Source of the DNA: Candidatus Eiseniibacteriota bacterium
GTDB taxonomy: Bacteria > Eisenbacteria > RBG-16-71-46 > JACRLI01
Assembly: GCA_025351485.1 (NCBI GenBank)
Contig: JANXVU010000135.1
Span: 1 to 35,098, forward strand
DNA length: 35,098 bases
Direction: 5' to 3'
The translations under genes and the position numbers were made by a program. The notes under the pieces were generated by a model. That model was not told the DNA's origin. It made no database searches and worked only from the letters and a program-made list of their open reading frames with translations. Of this stretch, positions 14,046 through 21,687 are shown in pieces (positions within the stretch are counted from its first letter, which is position 1; each line of letters starts with the position of its first letter).

Positions 14046-15512
14046 ATGGAAATGAAGCACGGGCTGCAGCTCAGCCAACGCCCATCCCTGATCATGACGC
14101 AGCGCCTGCAGCAGGCGCTGAAGCTGCTGCAGATGCCGCAGCTCGAGCTCAATCTGACCATCAAGGCGGAGCTGGAGACCAATCCCTTCCTGGAGGAAGT
14201 GGATGAACTCCTGGAGGAGGCCGTCCCGACCGAGGACCGTGCGTCCGAGACCGACGTGCCCACGCCCGCCGACCCGGAGCCCGAAACTCCCGCCTCTTCC
14301 TCCGAGGAGGAGGACTGGTCCGAGTACTACCAGAACAACGACTTCGACAATCCGTACGTTCCCGCCGAGGACCACTCCGGAGAATATTTCGAGAAGGTCG
14401 CCGTCACCACCATGGGGCTCAACGAGCACCTGGAAACCCAGTTGCTGCTGCTGCCGATCACCAAGGAAGAGAACGAGGTGGGGCGCTATCTGATCGGACT
14501 GCTGGACGAACGGGGCTATCTGATGAGCCCCAAGCCCGAAGGGGAGGACGATCCGGGCCGCGTGGTCCCCGAGGTCGCCGAGATCCTGGGCAAGCCCGTG
14601 GAGATGGTGGAAAAGGTGCTGAACGTGATCCAGGCCCTGGAGCCCGCTGGGGTGGGGGCGCGCGATCTGCGCGAGTGCCTGCTGATCCAGCTCCGGCACC
14701 GAGGTACGGAAGCTTCCCTGGCTTATCGCCTGATCGAGGAGCAGTTCGACAACCTGGTGAACCGCCGCTTCCAGGACATCGCACGACACTTCAAGGTGAC
14801 CGTGGAGCAGGTGCAGGAGGCGGGCGACGCGATCGGCACGCTCTCGCCCAAGCCGGGGCTGGACGTGTCCCAGGAAGAGCCCAAGTACATCATTCCCGAC
14901 CTGGTGGTGGAGCGCGTGGACGGCGAGTACGTGGTGTACCTGAACGACCGGCATGTGCCCCGGCTCAGGGTCAGCAACACCTACGAGAAGCTGTTGCGCG
15001 AGCGCAAGGGCCGCGGCGACAAGACCCGCGAGTTCGTGCAGGGCAAGCTGTCCTCCGCCCGCTGGCTCATCCAGACCATCGAGCAGCGCCGCCGCACCAT
15101 GATCAAGGTCATGACCTGCATCGTGGATAAGCAGCGCGAGTTCTTCGAAAAGGGCATCGCGTTCCTGCACCCGCTCACGCTGCAGGACGTGGCCCGCGAG
15201 ATCGGCATGCACGAGTCCACCGTGAGCCGCGTGACTTCCGGCAAGTACGTGCAGACCGGCCGGGGCGTGTTCGAGCTGAAGTTCTTCTTCTCCAGCGGCC
15301 TCCGGGGGGACAATGGCGAGGATGTGTCGGCCAAGTCGGCCCGCGACATCATTTCCCGACTGGTCACCGGCGAGGACAAGAAGGACCCGCTCAGCGACCA
15401 GAGGATTGCCGAACTGATGAAGGACCAGGGCGTGGACATTGCACGCCGCACCGTCGCCAAGTATCGCGAGCAGCTTCAGATCCTGCCGGCCCGCTACCGG
15501 AAGCGCGTGTAG
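14046..15512 (+). CDS. rpoN: RNA polymerase sigma-54 factor
   Basis: 488 aa from ATG 14046; a second ATG at 14052 is equally usable and neither has a strong Shine-Dalgarno. Region I is the Gln/Leu-rich activator-interaction helix ('LQLSQRPSLIMTQRLQQALKL'-like, residues 5-35). An acidic region II follows (about 55-105), then the core-binding domain, the HTH with 'LQDVAREIGMHESTVSR', and the RpoN box 'ARRTVAKYRE' at 466-475 that reads the -24 element. All functional parts are intact. A sigma-54-type promoter lies before lptC, so RpoN may control its own operon. hpf follows after 33 bases, as in many Gram-negative genomes. Confidence 0.97.
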   Translation: MEMKHGLQLSQRPSLIMTQRLQQALKLLQMPQLELNLTIKAELETNPFLEEVDELLEEAVPTEDRASETDVPTPADPEPETPASSSEEEDWSEYYQNNDFDNPYVPAEDHSGEYFEKVAVTTMGLNEHLETQLLLLPITKEENEVGRYLIGLLDERGYLMSPKPEGEDDPGRVVPEVAEILGKPVEMVEKVLNVIQALEPAGVGARDLRECLLIQLRHRGTEASLAYRLIEEQFDNLVNRRFQDIARHFKVTVEQVQEAGDAIGTLSPKPGLDVSQEEPKYIIPDLVVERVDGEYVVYLNDRHVPRLRVSNTYEKLLRERKGRGDKTREFVQGKLSSARWLIQTIEQRRRTMIKVMTCIVDKQREFFEKGIAFLHPLTLQDVAREIGMHESTVSRVTSGKYVQTGRGVFELKFFFSSGLRGDNGEDVSAKSARDIISRLVTGEDKKDPLSDQRIAELMKDQGVDIARRTVAKYREQLQILPARYRKRV

Positions 15513-15545
15513 CGGGGCCGCGAACCCAATCCGAAGGAGCCTGTC

Positions 15546-16070
15546 ATGGACGTCGTCATCACGGCCCGTCACTTCAAGCCTTCCCCCAAGCTGCGCGCCC
15601 ACGTCCTGGAAAAATTCGGGCGTCTTTCGCGCTACCTTCCGCCGGAGTCCGAGGGCATCCACGTCACCCTGAGCGCCGAGCGCAACCAGAAGCGCGTGGA
15701 GGTCGTGGCCGGGGCGGTGCGCATCAAGCAGGAATCCGACGACCTGATGTCGGCCGTCGAGCAGGCGTTCGACCGCATGAAGGAGCGGTTGGCCAAGGAC
15801 CACGACAAGCGCCGCGAGCACAAGGGCCGGATGTCGGTCCGCGACACCTCGGGCGGGCGGGCGACCGCGCGCCGCATCACGCGCGAGCCCAAGCTCAAGC
15901 GCGAGGCGCATGAGATGGAGGAGGTCGAGGTGGAGGCCGCCGCCCGCGCGTTCGCCAAGAGCAAGAAGCCGTTCATGATCTTTGTCAGCAGCGAGACGGG
16001 CCAGGTCAACGTCCTCTATCGGCGCAAGGACGGGGAGCTGGGCCTGATCGAGGCGGAGCCGCAGGAATAG
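15546..16070 (+). CDS. hpf: Long-form ribosome hibernation promoting factor
   Basis: 174 aa with AAGGAG (15534-15539) before the ATG. The N-terminal beta-alpha domain (1 to about 100), starting 'MDVVITARHFKPSPKL', binds the 30S decoding centre. A basic linker with 'GRATARRITRE' leads to a C-terminal dimerisation domain (about 120-170, 'KPFMIFVSSETGQVNVLYRRKDGELGLIE'-like). The C-terminal domain marks the long form, which makes 100S dimers by itself. The position after rpoN is standard. hprK starts 5 bases beyond the stop codon, so they are probably cotranscribed. Confidence 0.95.
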   Translation: MDVVITARHFKPSPKLRAHVLEKFGRLSRYLPPESEGIHVTLSAERNQKRVEVVAGAVRIKQESDDLMSAVEQAFDRMKERLAKDHDKRREHKGRMSVRDTSGGRATARRITREPKLKREAHEMEEVEVEAAARAFAKSKKPFMIFVSSETGQVNVLYRRKDGELGLIEAEPQE

Positions 16071-16074
16071 CCGC

Positions 16075-17043
16075 GTGAACTCGATATCGGTCGCACGCTT
16101 CTTCGAGGAGCAGAAGGACGAGCTCAAGCTGGAGCAGCTCACGACCAGCCTGCAGTGCCCGGTGGAGATCACCACCAGCGACATCAACCGCCCGGGCATG
16201 TGCCTGATGGGGTTCACCGAGAATTTCCTGGCGGAGCGCATCCAGATCCTGGGGCAGACCGAGATCAGCTATCTGGCCCAGCTTTCCGGCGAGGAGCCGC
16301 GCGAGTCGCTGGAAAGGCTGCTGCAGTTCCAGGTGCCGTGCATCATCGTGGCCAAGGGACTTGAAATCCCGCCCCACCTGGTCGAGCGCTGCAACGGCCT
16401 GAAGATCCCGGTGATGCGGACCCCCATGTCCACCACGCCGTTCATCCACGACCTGACCAAGTACCTGGACACGGTGTTCGCGCCCAGCGTGATCATCCAT
16501 GGGTCGCTGGTGGACGTGTACGGCGTGGGGTTGCTGTTCACCGGCAAGAGCGGGATCGGCAAGAGCGAAACCGCCCTGGACCTGGTGGAGCGAGGCCACC
16601 GGCTGGTGGCCGACGACGTGGTCACGGTCACCCGCCGCCAGGGCGACATCCTGATCGGCATGGGCAACGAAGTGCTGGCGCACCGGATGGAAGTCCGCGG
16701 CCTGGGGATCATCGACGTTCAGAGCATTTTCGGCATCCGGTCCATCCGGGCGCAGAAGCGCATCGAACTGCAAGTGAACCTGCAGGAGTGGGGGGCCACC
16801 GAGAACATCGACCGGCTGGGCCTGGACGACCACCACACCACGCTGCTCGACGTGAGCATTCCCTATCTTGAAATCCCCATCTTCCCCGGAAAGAACATCA
16901 CGGTGATCGCCGAAGTGGTGGCGCTGAACTACCTGGTGAAGGTCTACGGCTACAACCCGGCCGAGGTGTTCAACCAGCAGCTCCTGGAGCACATGCGCAA
17001 GCGCAGCGTGGCCCGCGCCTGGGTGCGGGACGACACCGAATGA
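16075..17043 (+). CDS. hprK: HPr kinase/phosphorylase
   Basis: 322 aa, GTG start with AGGA about 10 bases upstream. It phosphorylates and dephosphorylates Ser46 of HPr. An N-terminal regulatory domain is followed by the catalytic core: His142 in 'IIHGSLVDVYG', Walker A 'GKSGIGKS' (157-164), 'GHRLVADDVV', and the family signature 'MEVRGLGIIDVQSIFG' with 'IELQVNLQEW'. Its substrate is encoded in the same cluster: the HPr here keeps Ser46. It overlaps the EIIA start by ATGA. This arrangement (rpoN-hpf-hprK-EIIA) parallels proteobacterial rpoN-hpf-ptsN-rapZ clusters but with HprK and mannose-type EIIA. Confidence 0.96.
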   Translation: MNSISVARFFEEQKDELKLEQLTTSLQCPVEITTSDINRPGMCLMGFTENFLAERIQILGQTEISYLAQLSGEEPRESLERLLQFQVPCIIVAKGLEIPPHLVERCNGLKIPVMRTPMSTTPFIHDLTKYLDTVFAPSVIIHGSLVDVYGVGLLFTGKSGIGKSETALDLVERGHRLVADDVVTVTRRQGDILIGMGNEVLAHRMEVRGLGIIDVQSIFGIRSIRAQKRIELQVNLQEWGATENIDRLGLDDHHTTLLDVSIPYLEIPIFPGKNITVIAEVVALNYLVKVYGYNPAEVFNQQLLEHMRKRSVARAWVRDDTE

Positions 17044-17459
17044 CGATCCACGCGCTGATCGTGGCCCACGGGGACCTGGCGCGGGCGCTTCTCGCGGCCG
17101 TGGAGAAGCTCGCCGGCCCCCAGGAGGGCGTGAGGACGCTGTCCAACGAGGGCTGCGATATGGAGACGCTGCGCGCGCGCATCCAGCAGGCCTCGGACGA
17201 GCTGGGCTCCGGGCCGCTGGTGGTGTTCGCGGACCTGTTCGGGGGCTCGTGCGCGAACGCCTCCACGGCCCTCATCCATGGCCGTCCGGATTGGCGCCTG
17301 GTGACCGGCGTGAACGTGCCCATGCTGGTCAACTTCTTCCAGAACCGCGAACGGCTGCCGCTGGACGAGACGATCGACCTGCTCGTCTCCCGGGGCCGCG
17401 ACGGGGTCAAACGCTTTCCCGAGACGGAACATGGCCTGGCTTCTCGTCCGACTGGATGA
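17040..17459 (+). CDS. PTS mannose-family EIIA component
   Basis: 139 aa cytoplasmic phosphocarrier. It accepts phosphate from HPr on His10 ('IVAHGDLA'); Asp65 in 'FADLFGGS' is the conserved partner residue. A four-base overlap joins it to hprK, and its last 29 bases overlap the EIIB start, so the genes are translationally coupled. Stand-alone EIIA-Man proteins of this size are common in proteobacteria in regulatory roles; here EIIB, EIIC and EIID follow in the same operon. The sugar is unknown. Confidence 0.93.
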   Translation: MTIHALIVAHGDLARALLAAVEKLAGPQEGVRTLSNEGCDMETLRARIQQASDELGSGPLVVFADLFGGSCANASTALIHGRPDWRLVTGVNVPMLVNFFQNRERLPLDETIDLLVSRGRDGVKRFPETEHGLASRPTG

Positions 17460-17910
17460 CCGGCTGCTGCACGGACAGGTCGCGGTCGGCTGGACCGGTG
17501 CCCTGCGTCCGCGTCAAATCCTGGTGGCCGACGATCGGCTGGCCTCCTCCGGCTGGGAGAGGGAAATGGTCGAGGCGTCCGCGCCCGAAGGGGTGGCCGT
17601 GCGGGTGTTGAAGGTGGACGAAGTGGCCACCGTCCAGCCCGACGAGCAGGCCGGATCCTTTCTGTTGTTGCGCTCCCCGCTCGAGCTCGCGCGGCTGGTG
17701 CGCGCCGGGGTCCGGCCGCCCGAGGTGAACGTGGGCGGCCAGCACACTTCCGTCGGCAAGACCCGCCTGCTCGACTACATCCACATGGACGCCGCCGACG
17801 CCGCGATGGCCCGTGAGTGCGCCGAGGCCGGGGTCCGGCTGTTCGCCCAGGACGTTCCGGGCAATCCACGCCTCGAGCTCTTGCCGCTGCTCTCCAAGGC
17901 CGGGCTATGA
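17431..17910 (+). CDS. PTS mannose/sorbose-family EIIB component
   Basis: 159 aa. The N-terminal 'LVRLDDRLLHGQV' holds the phosphorylated His14, the hallmark of the family; 'VNVGGQHTS' later is also conserved. It transfers phosphate from EIIA to the sugar carried by EIIC/EIID. The start lies inside the EIIA 3' end and the stop codon overlaps the GH57 start (ATGA). It is a separate polypeptide, unlike E. coli ManX in which EIIA and EIIB are fused. Length is typical. Confidence 0.93.
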   Translation: MAWLLVRLDDRLLHGQVAVGWTGALRPRQILVADDRLASSGWEREMVEASAPEGVAVRVLKVDEVATVQPDEQAGSFLLLRSPLELARLVRAGVRPPEVNVGGQHTSVGKTRLLDYIHMDAADAAMARECAEAGVRLFAQDVPGNPRLELLPLLSKAGL

Positions 17911-20033
17911 AGTCCGTTTCGCTGCTGCTCGCCCTGCACAACCACCAGCCGGTCGGAAACTTCGATTCCATCTTCGAGGAATGCTACGAGAAGTCCTACC
18001 TTCCGGTGCTGGAGACGTGGCGGGACTTCCACGACATTCCCTTCTCCATCCACAACTCGGGCGTGCTGTGGGACTGGCTGGCCGAGCACCGTCCCTACTA
18101 CCTGGAGCTGGCGAAGGTCCTTTCCATGAGCGGCCAGATGGAGCTGCTGACGGGCGGCTACTACGAGCCGATCCTGGCCGCGATCCCCGACGCCGACAAG
18201 ATCGGCCAGGTCCGCAAGCTCACCGCCTTCCTGCACGACCGCTTCCGCGCCACGGCCGAGACGCTGTGGCTGACCGAGCGGGTATGGGAGCCCGCCCTGC
18301 CGGCGCCGCTGGCCGCCTCCGGGGTCAAAGCCGTGCTGGTGGACGACGAGCACTTCCACGCCGCGGGCGTGGCGCACTCCGACCTGGCGGGGTACTTCGT
18401 CACCGAGGAGGCCGGGGAATCGGTGGCAGTGTTCCCCATCCTCAAGGAACTGCGCTACCTGATCCCGTTCCGTCCGCCGGAAGAGACCATCGAATTCCTG
18501 CGCGGCTGGTCGGACGAGAGCGGCGACCGGCTGGCGGTGCTGGGGGACGACGGCGAAAAGTTCGGAGTCTGGCCGGACACCTACAAGACGGTGTTCGAAG
18601 AAGGCTGGCTGCGGCGTTTCCTGGAACTCCTCCGGCAGAACAAGGATTGGCTGCAAGTCACCACGCCCGCGCGCTGGATGCGCGAGAAACCTTCGCGAGG
18701 CCTGGTCTACCTGCCCGCCGCCTCCTACGCCGAGATGGGCGAGTGGGCCCTGCCGACCCGCGCCCAGGGAGCGTTCCAGGACGTACGCCACCGCGAGGAG
18801 CACCACGCCGACGCCGCGCCGTTCGTGCGCGGCGGGTTCTGGCGGAACTTCCTTTCCAAGTACCCCGAGAGCAACCGCATGCACAAGCGGGCGCTGGACC
18901 TGAGCCGCCGCATCCGCGAACTGCCCGAGCCGCAGCAGCAAGGGCCCCTGGACGCGCTGTGGCAGGGCCAGTGCAACTGCGCCTACTGGCACGGCGTGTT
19001 CGGCGGGCTGTACCTGCCGCACCTGCGGGACGCCGTCCACCGGCGGTTGCTGCGGGCCGAGACGCTGCTGATGGAGGCGCGCGGCCTGGAACTGGGGGCC
19101 CGCGAGTTGGAACTGTTCGGGGACGAGGGCGGCGCGTGGCTGCTGTTCAACCCGCACCTGAGCCTTGGAGTTTCCCCGCAGCGCGGCGGGATGCTGTTCG
19201 AGTGGGGCGACCGCCGCACCGGGCACGACTTCGGAAACACCCTTGCGCGCCGCACCGAGGGTTATCACGCCAAGTTGAGCCAGGCCGGCCAGGGCGCAGA
19301 AGGCGACGGGCACGGGGCCAGCATCCATGACCGGGTGAAGATCAAGGAGCCCGGTCTGGAGAAGCTGCTGGCCGAGGACGCGCTCCCCCGCGCCTCGTTC
19401 CTGGACCACCTGCTCCCCATGGAGGTGACCGAGGCGGAGGCCCGCCGGCACCTGGCAACCGGGCCGTTCGACTTCGCCGGGCGCCCTTACGAGGCCGGGC
19501 TGGAGTGGGACCGGGACCGGGTGATCCTCGAGTTGAAGCGCGAAACCGATCTCGCCGGATGGGCCGGGTCCCGGATCCGCGTTACCAAGTTGTACACGCT
19601 GCTGCGCGACTACTCCGCCTTCGAGGTGATCTACCGGGTGCAGCACGTTTCCGGCCCCGCGGTGGAGGCGCGGTTCGGCGTGGAGTGGAACGTCACATTC
19701 CTGACCGCTTCTGCGATGGACCGCTGGATCGACCTTGGCGAGCGCGGCGGGCGCGTGGGCATGGGGCATGAGGGCGCTTTCGAGTCCGTCGGGGAGTTCA
19801 AGCTGGGGGACGAGTGGCTGGACCTGGTCTTCGAGGCGGACGTGGAGCCCTCCGCATCCGTCTGGACCTGGCCGGTCGAAACGGTCTCGCTCTCGGAGGA
19901 CGGTTTTGAGCGCAACTACCAAGGCACCTGCATCCTGCATCACTGGCCGCTGGCGCTCCGGGAAGGGGAGTTGCGCGAGTTCCGGTTCGAAGTCCGGAAC
20001 GTGCCGCTCCGCTCCGCGGCGGCCGCGCCGTGA
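17907..20033 (+). CDS. GH57 alpha-glucan enzyme, 4-alpha-glucanotransferase-like
   Basis: 708 aa from ATG 17907, overlapping EIIB by ATGA; the open frame reads 30 codons further upstream only inside EIIB. The N-terminal (beta/alpha)7 barrel has GH57 region 1 'HNHQP' (11-15), the nucleophile Glu124 in 'TERVWEP', and the acid/base Asp in 'LGDDGEKFG' (214/215). These positions agree closely with Thermococcus litoralis 4-alpha-glucanotransferase (Glu123, Asp214). 'FWRNFLSKYPESNRMHKR' and 'QCNCAYWHGVFGGLYLPHLR' match the DUF1925 region; the C-terminal 300 residues form the DUF1926-type beta-sandwich. No signal peptide is present, so it acts on intracellular glucan (glycogen or maltodextrin). GH57 members also include alpha-amylases, so exact activity is open. 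A PTS operon is an unusual home: EIIC overlaps its end by GTGA. Confidence 0.93.
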   Translation: MKSVSLLLALHNHQPVGNFDSIFEECYEKSYLPVLETWRDFHDIPFSIHNSGVLWDWLAEHRPYYLELAKVLSMSGQMELLTGGYYEPILAAIPDADKIGQVRKLTAFLHDRFRATAETLWLTERVWEPALPAPLAASGVKAVLVDDEHFHAAGVAHSDLAGYFVTEEAGESVAVFPILKELRYLIPFRPPEETIEFLRGWSDESGDRLAVLGDDGEKFGVWPDTYKTVFEEGWLRRFLELLRQNKDWLQVTTPARWMREKPSRGLVYLPAASYAEMGEWALPTRAQGAFQDVRHREEHHADAAPFVRGGFWRNFLSKYPESNRMHKRALDLSRRIRELPEPQQQGPLDALWQGQCNCAYWHGVFGGLYLPHLRDAVHRRLLRAETLLMEARGLELGARELELFGDEGGAWLLFNPHLSLGVSPQRGGMLFEWGDRRTGHDFGNTLARRTEGYHAKLSQAGQGAEGDGHGASIHDRVKIKEPGLEKLLAEDALPRASFLDHLLPMEVTEAEARRHLATGPFDFAGRPYEAGLEWDRDRVILELKRETDLAGWAGSRIRVTKLYTLLRDYSAFEVIYRVQHVSGPAVEARFGVEWNVTFLTASAMDRWIDLGERGGRVGMGHEGAFESVGEFKLGDEWLDLVFEADVEPSASVWTWPVETVSLSEDGFERNYQGTCILHHWPLALREGELREFRFEVRNVPLRSAAAAP

Positions 20034-20728
20034 TCGCCATCTACCAGAAGGCCGCGTTCTTCGGCCTGGCCGCGCTCCTGGGCGCGGACCAGACGGCCGG
20101 TCCGCAAGTGATGCTGAGCCAGCCGGTGGTGGCCGGCATGATCGGCGGCCTGGTCGTGGGCCAGCCGATCCTGGGAGCCTTGATCGGCGTGGCGGCGCAG
20201 TTGGCGTGGAACGGAGCGGCCCCGGTGGGAAGCCTGCCCAACCCGGATGTTTCGGGCGGCGTCCTCGCCGGGATCCTCACCACTGGTCGGCTTTCCGAGC
20301 ATGTGGGCCCGGGCCGCGCGATTCTGGCGGGCCTGGCGGTGACGCTGCTGGCCGGATGGGCAGGCAGCGCGATCATCCTGCTCAATCGTCGTTTGAATGC
20401 GCGCTGGACGCCGTGGGTGCTGGCGGCGCACGGGCCGGCGCGACACCGGCGCGCGCAACAGGCCACCGGCCGCGCGTGGTTGCTGACCGGCACCCTTTCC
20501 GGGACATGGGTCCTGGTGGCGGCCGCCCTCGGCAGCCGGCTGGCGCACCTGCTGCTTGGATGGCTGCCGGTTTCGACAGGCAACATGAGCGTATGGTATC
20601 CCTTCGGGTGGGGCCTCGGGCTGGCGGGATGCGTGCTGGCGTTCTGGAAGGACCGCGCGCGGGACTGGGCATGGATCCTGGGCGGAGCTCTCGCCGCGGG
20701 CGCGCTGAAAGTGGCGGGGGCGTACTGA
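20030..20728 (+). CDS. PTS mannose/sorbose-family EIIC component (divergent)
   Basis: 232 aa integral membrane protein, GTG start overlapping the GH57 stop codon. Several hydrophobic helices are visible. The N-terminal third ('DQTAGPQVMLSQPVVAGMIGGL', read in parts, then 'VVGQPILGALIGVAAQLAWNG') follows the ManY pattern: a polar D...Q motif before helix 2 and a 'G...G...iG...el...g' substrate-site stretch. It would form the sugar channel with EIID. It is shorter than E. coli ManY (about 266 aa), and a basic loop near residues 122-148 ('RRLNAR', 'ARHRRAQQ') is prominent. Transport competence is likely but not certain. Confidence 0.85.
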   Translation: MIAIYQKAAFFGLAALLGADQTAGPQVMLSQPVVAGMIGGLVVGQPILGALIGVAAQLAWNGAAPVGSLPNPDVSGGVLAGILTTGRLSEHVGPGRAILAGLAVTLLAGWAGSAIILLNRRLNARWTPWVLAAHGPARHRRAQQATGRAWLLTGTLSGTWVLVAAALGSRLAHLLLGWLPVSTGNMSVWYPFGWGLGLAGCVLAFWKDRARDWAWILGGALAAGALKVAGAY

Positions 20729-20729
20729 G

Positions 20730-21410
20730 ATGTGGGAACGGACGCACTTTCTTCAAGCGGTCTTCAGTTACGAGTACAAGCAGAACATCGGGTTTGCCGC
20801 GGTGTACGGGGAGCTCGCCGGGCCGGAATCGGTAGCGGGCGATGAATACTTTCGCCCGTTCAACACCAACCCGGTGACGTCCAGCTTCGTGATTCCCTTC
20901 CTGGCCCGGCTGCGGGAACAGGGGGCCGGCGCCGAGGAGTTCGAGCGGGCCAAGGCGTTCCTGTCCACTTCGTTCGCGGCCACCGGGGACCGTTTTGCGT
21001 GGTTCCTGCTGCGGCCGCTGGCCGGGCTCATGGGGGCCACGGTATTGTGGGTCCTGCCCGGGGCGTCCTGGCTGGGGGTGCTGACGCTGCTCCTGGTCTA
21101 CAATGGTCCGCAGCTCCTGCTCCGCTCCCGCCTGTGGAGGGCCGGCAGCCGCGGGGACTCTCCGGCTGCCGAGGTGCAGCGCATCAGCCGGATGTCGGAG
21201 ACGGTCCGGCGGGCGGGCCTCGCGGCGACTGGATTCGCCGCGGTGGCGGTGCTGGCCCGCGAGCCGTTCGGACATCCGGAGGCCGTGGGCTTCATGGCCG
21301 TGGCCATCCTGATTTCTCTACCGATGTTGAAGCGCTTTCCGCGCTCCGGCACCTGGATCGCCCTGGGATTCCTGGGGCTGACCCTCACCCTCAACCACGG
21401 ACTGCGCTGA
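20730..21410 (+). CDS. PTS mannose/sorbose-family EIID component (divergent, short)
   Basis: 226 aa, ATG one base after the EIIC stop codon. 'FNTNPVTSSFVIPFLARLREQGA' (in parts) matches the conserved 'FNTqP' segment of EIID, and 'ATGDRFAWFLLRPLAG' lies where typical members have 'GvGDPiFWgtvRP'. The C-terminal half has hydrophobic stretches around 98-125, 165-183 and 188-226. The family is usually about 270-300 aa, so this copy is short and the Gly-Asp-Pro motif is altered (Asp-Arg). It would partner EIIC; whether it moves sugar or serves mainly in regulation cannot be told. Confidence 0.83.
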   Translation: MWERTHFLQAVFSYEYKQNIGFAAVYGELAGPESVAGDEYFRPFNTNPVTSSFVIPFLARLREQGAGAEEFERAKAFLSTSFAATGDRFAWFLLRPLAGLMGATVLWVLPGASWLGVLTLLLVYNGPQLLLRSRLWRAGSRGDSPAAEVQRISRMSETVRRAGLAATGFAAVAVLAREPFGHPEAVGFMAVAILISLPMLKRFPRSGTWIALGFLGLTLTLNHGLR

Positions 21411-21411
21411 A

Positions 21412-21678
21412 GTGTACTCGGAAGAAGTCGTCATCGAAAATGAGCTGGGGCTGCACGCACGGCCGGCCGCGCTGTTCACGCGCACGGCCACTCGTTTCAA
21501 GTCGGAGGTCTACGTCTGCAAGGACGGGACGCAGATCAATGGAAAGAGCATCCTGGGCGTGATGATGCTGGCCGCGTTCCAGGGAACCCGGCTGACCATC
21601 CAGGCCGAAGGCGAGGACGAGACCGATGCGGTCAAGGCCCTCGTCGAGCTGGTGAAAGGCAAGTTCGGTGAGAACTGA
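21412..21678 (+). CDS. ptsH: Phosphocarrier protein HPr
   Basis: 88 aa, GTG one base after the EIID stop codon. His15 in 'GLHARPA' takes phosphate from EI and passes it to EIIA; Ser46 in 'NGKSILGVMML' is the HprK target. Both are at canonical positions and the protein is of normal length. With hprK five genes upstream, HPr can carry the Ser-P regulatory state. EI starts 9 bases downstream. Confidence 0.97.
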   Translation: MYSEEVVIENELGLHARPAALFTRTATRFKSEVYVCKDGTQINGKSILGVMMLAAFQGTRLTIQAEGEDETDAVKALVELVKGKFGEN

Positions 21679-21687
21679 GGCGTCCGC

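Noticed and set aside
14007-16241. A 744-codon open frame on the minus strand across rpoN, hpf and the start of hprK
   Set aside because: It lies opposite genes with complete family motifs and shows the Arg/Ala/His/Leu-rich composition of antisense frames in GC-rich DNA; no motif is recognisable.
17817-17906. N-terminal extension of the GH57 protein by 30 codons
   Set aside because: It would lie wholly inside EIIB; the family N-terminus begins at ATG 17907, which overlaps the EIIB stop codon in the normal way.
17775-19943. A 722-codon minus-strand open frame opposite the GH57 gene
   Set aside because: It mirrors a conserved enzyme; composition only, no motif or ribosome binding site evidence.
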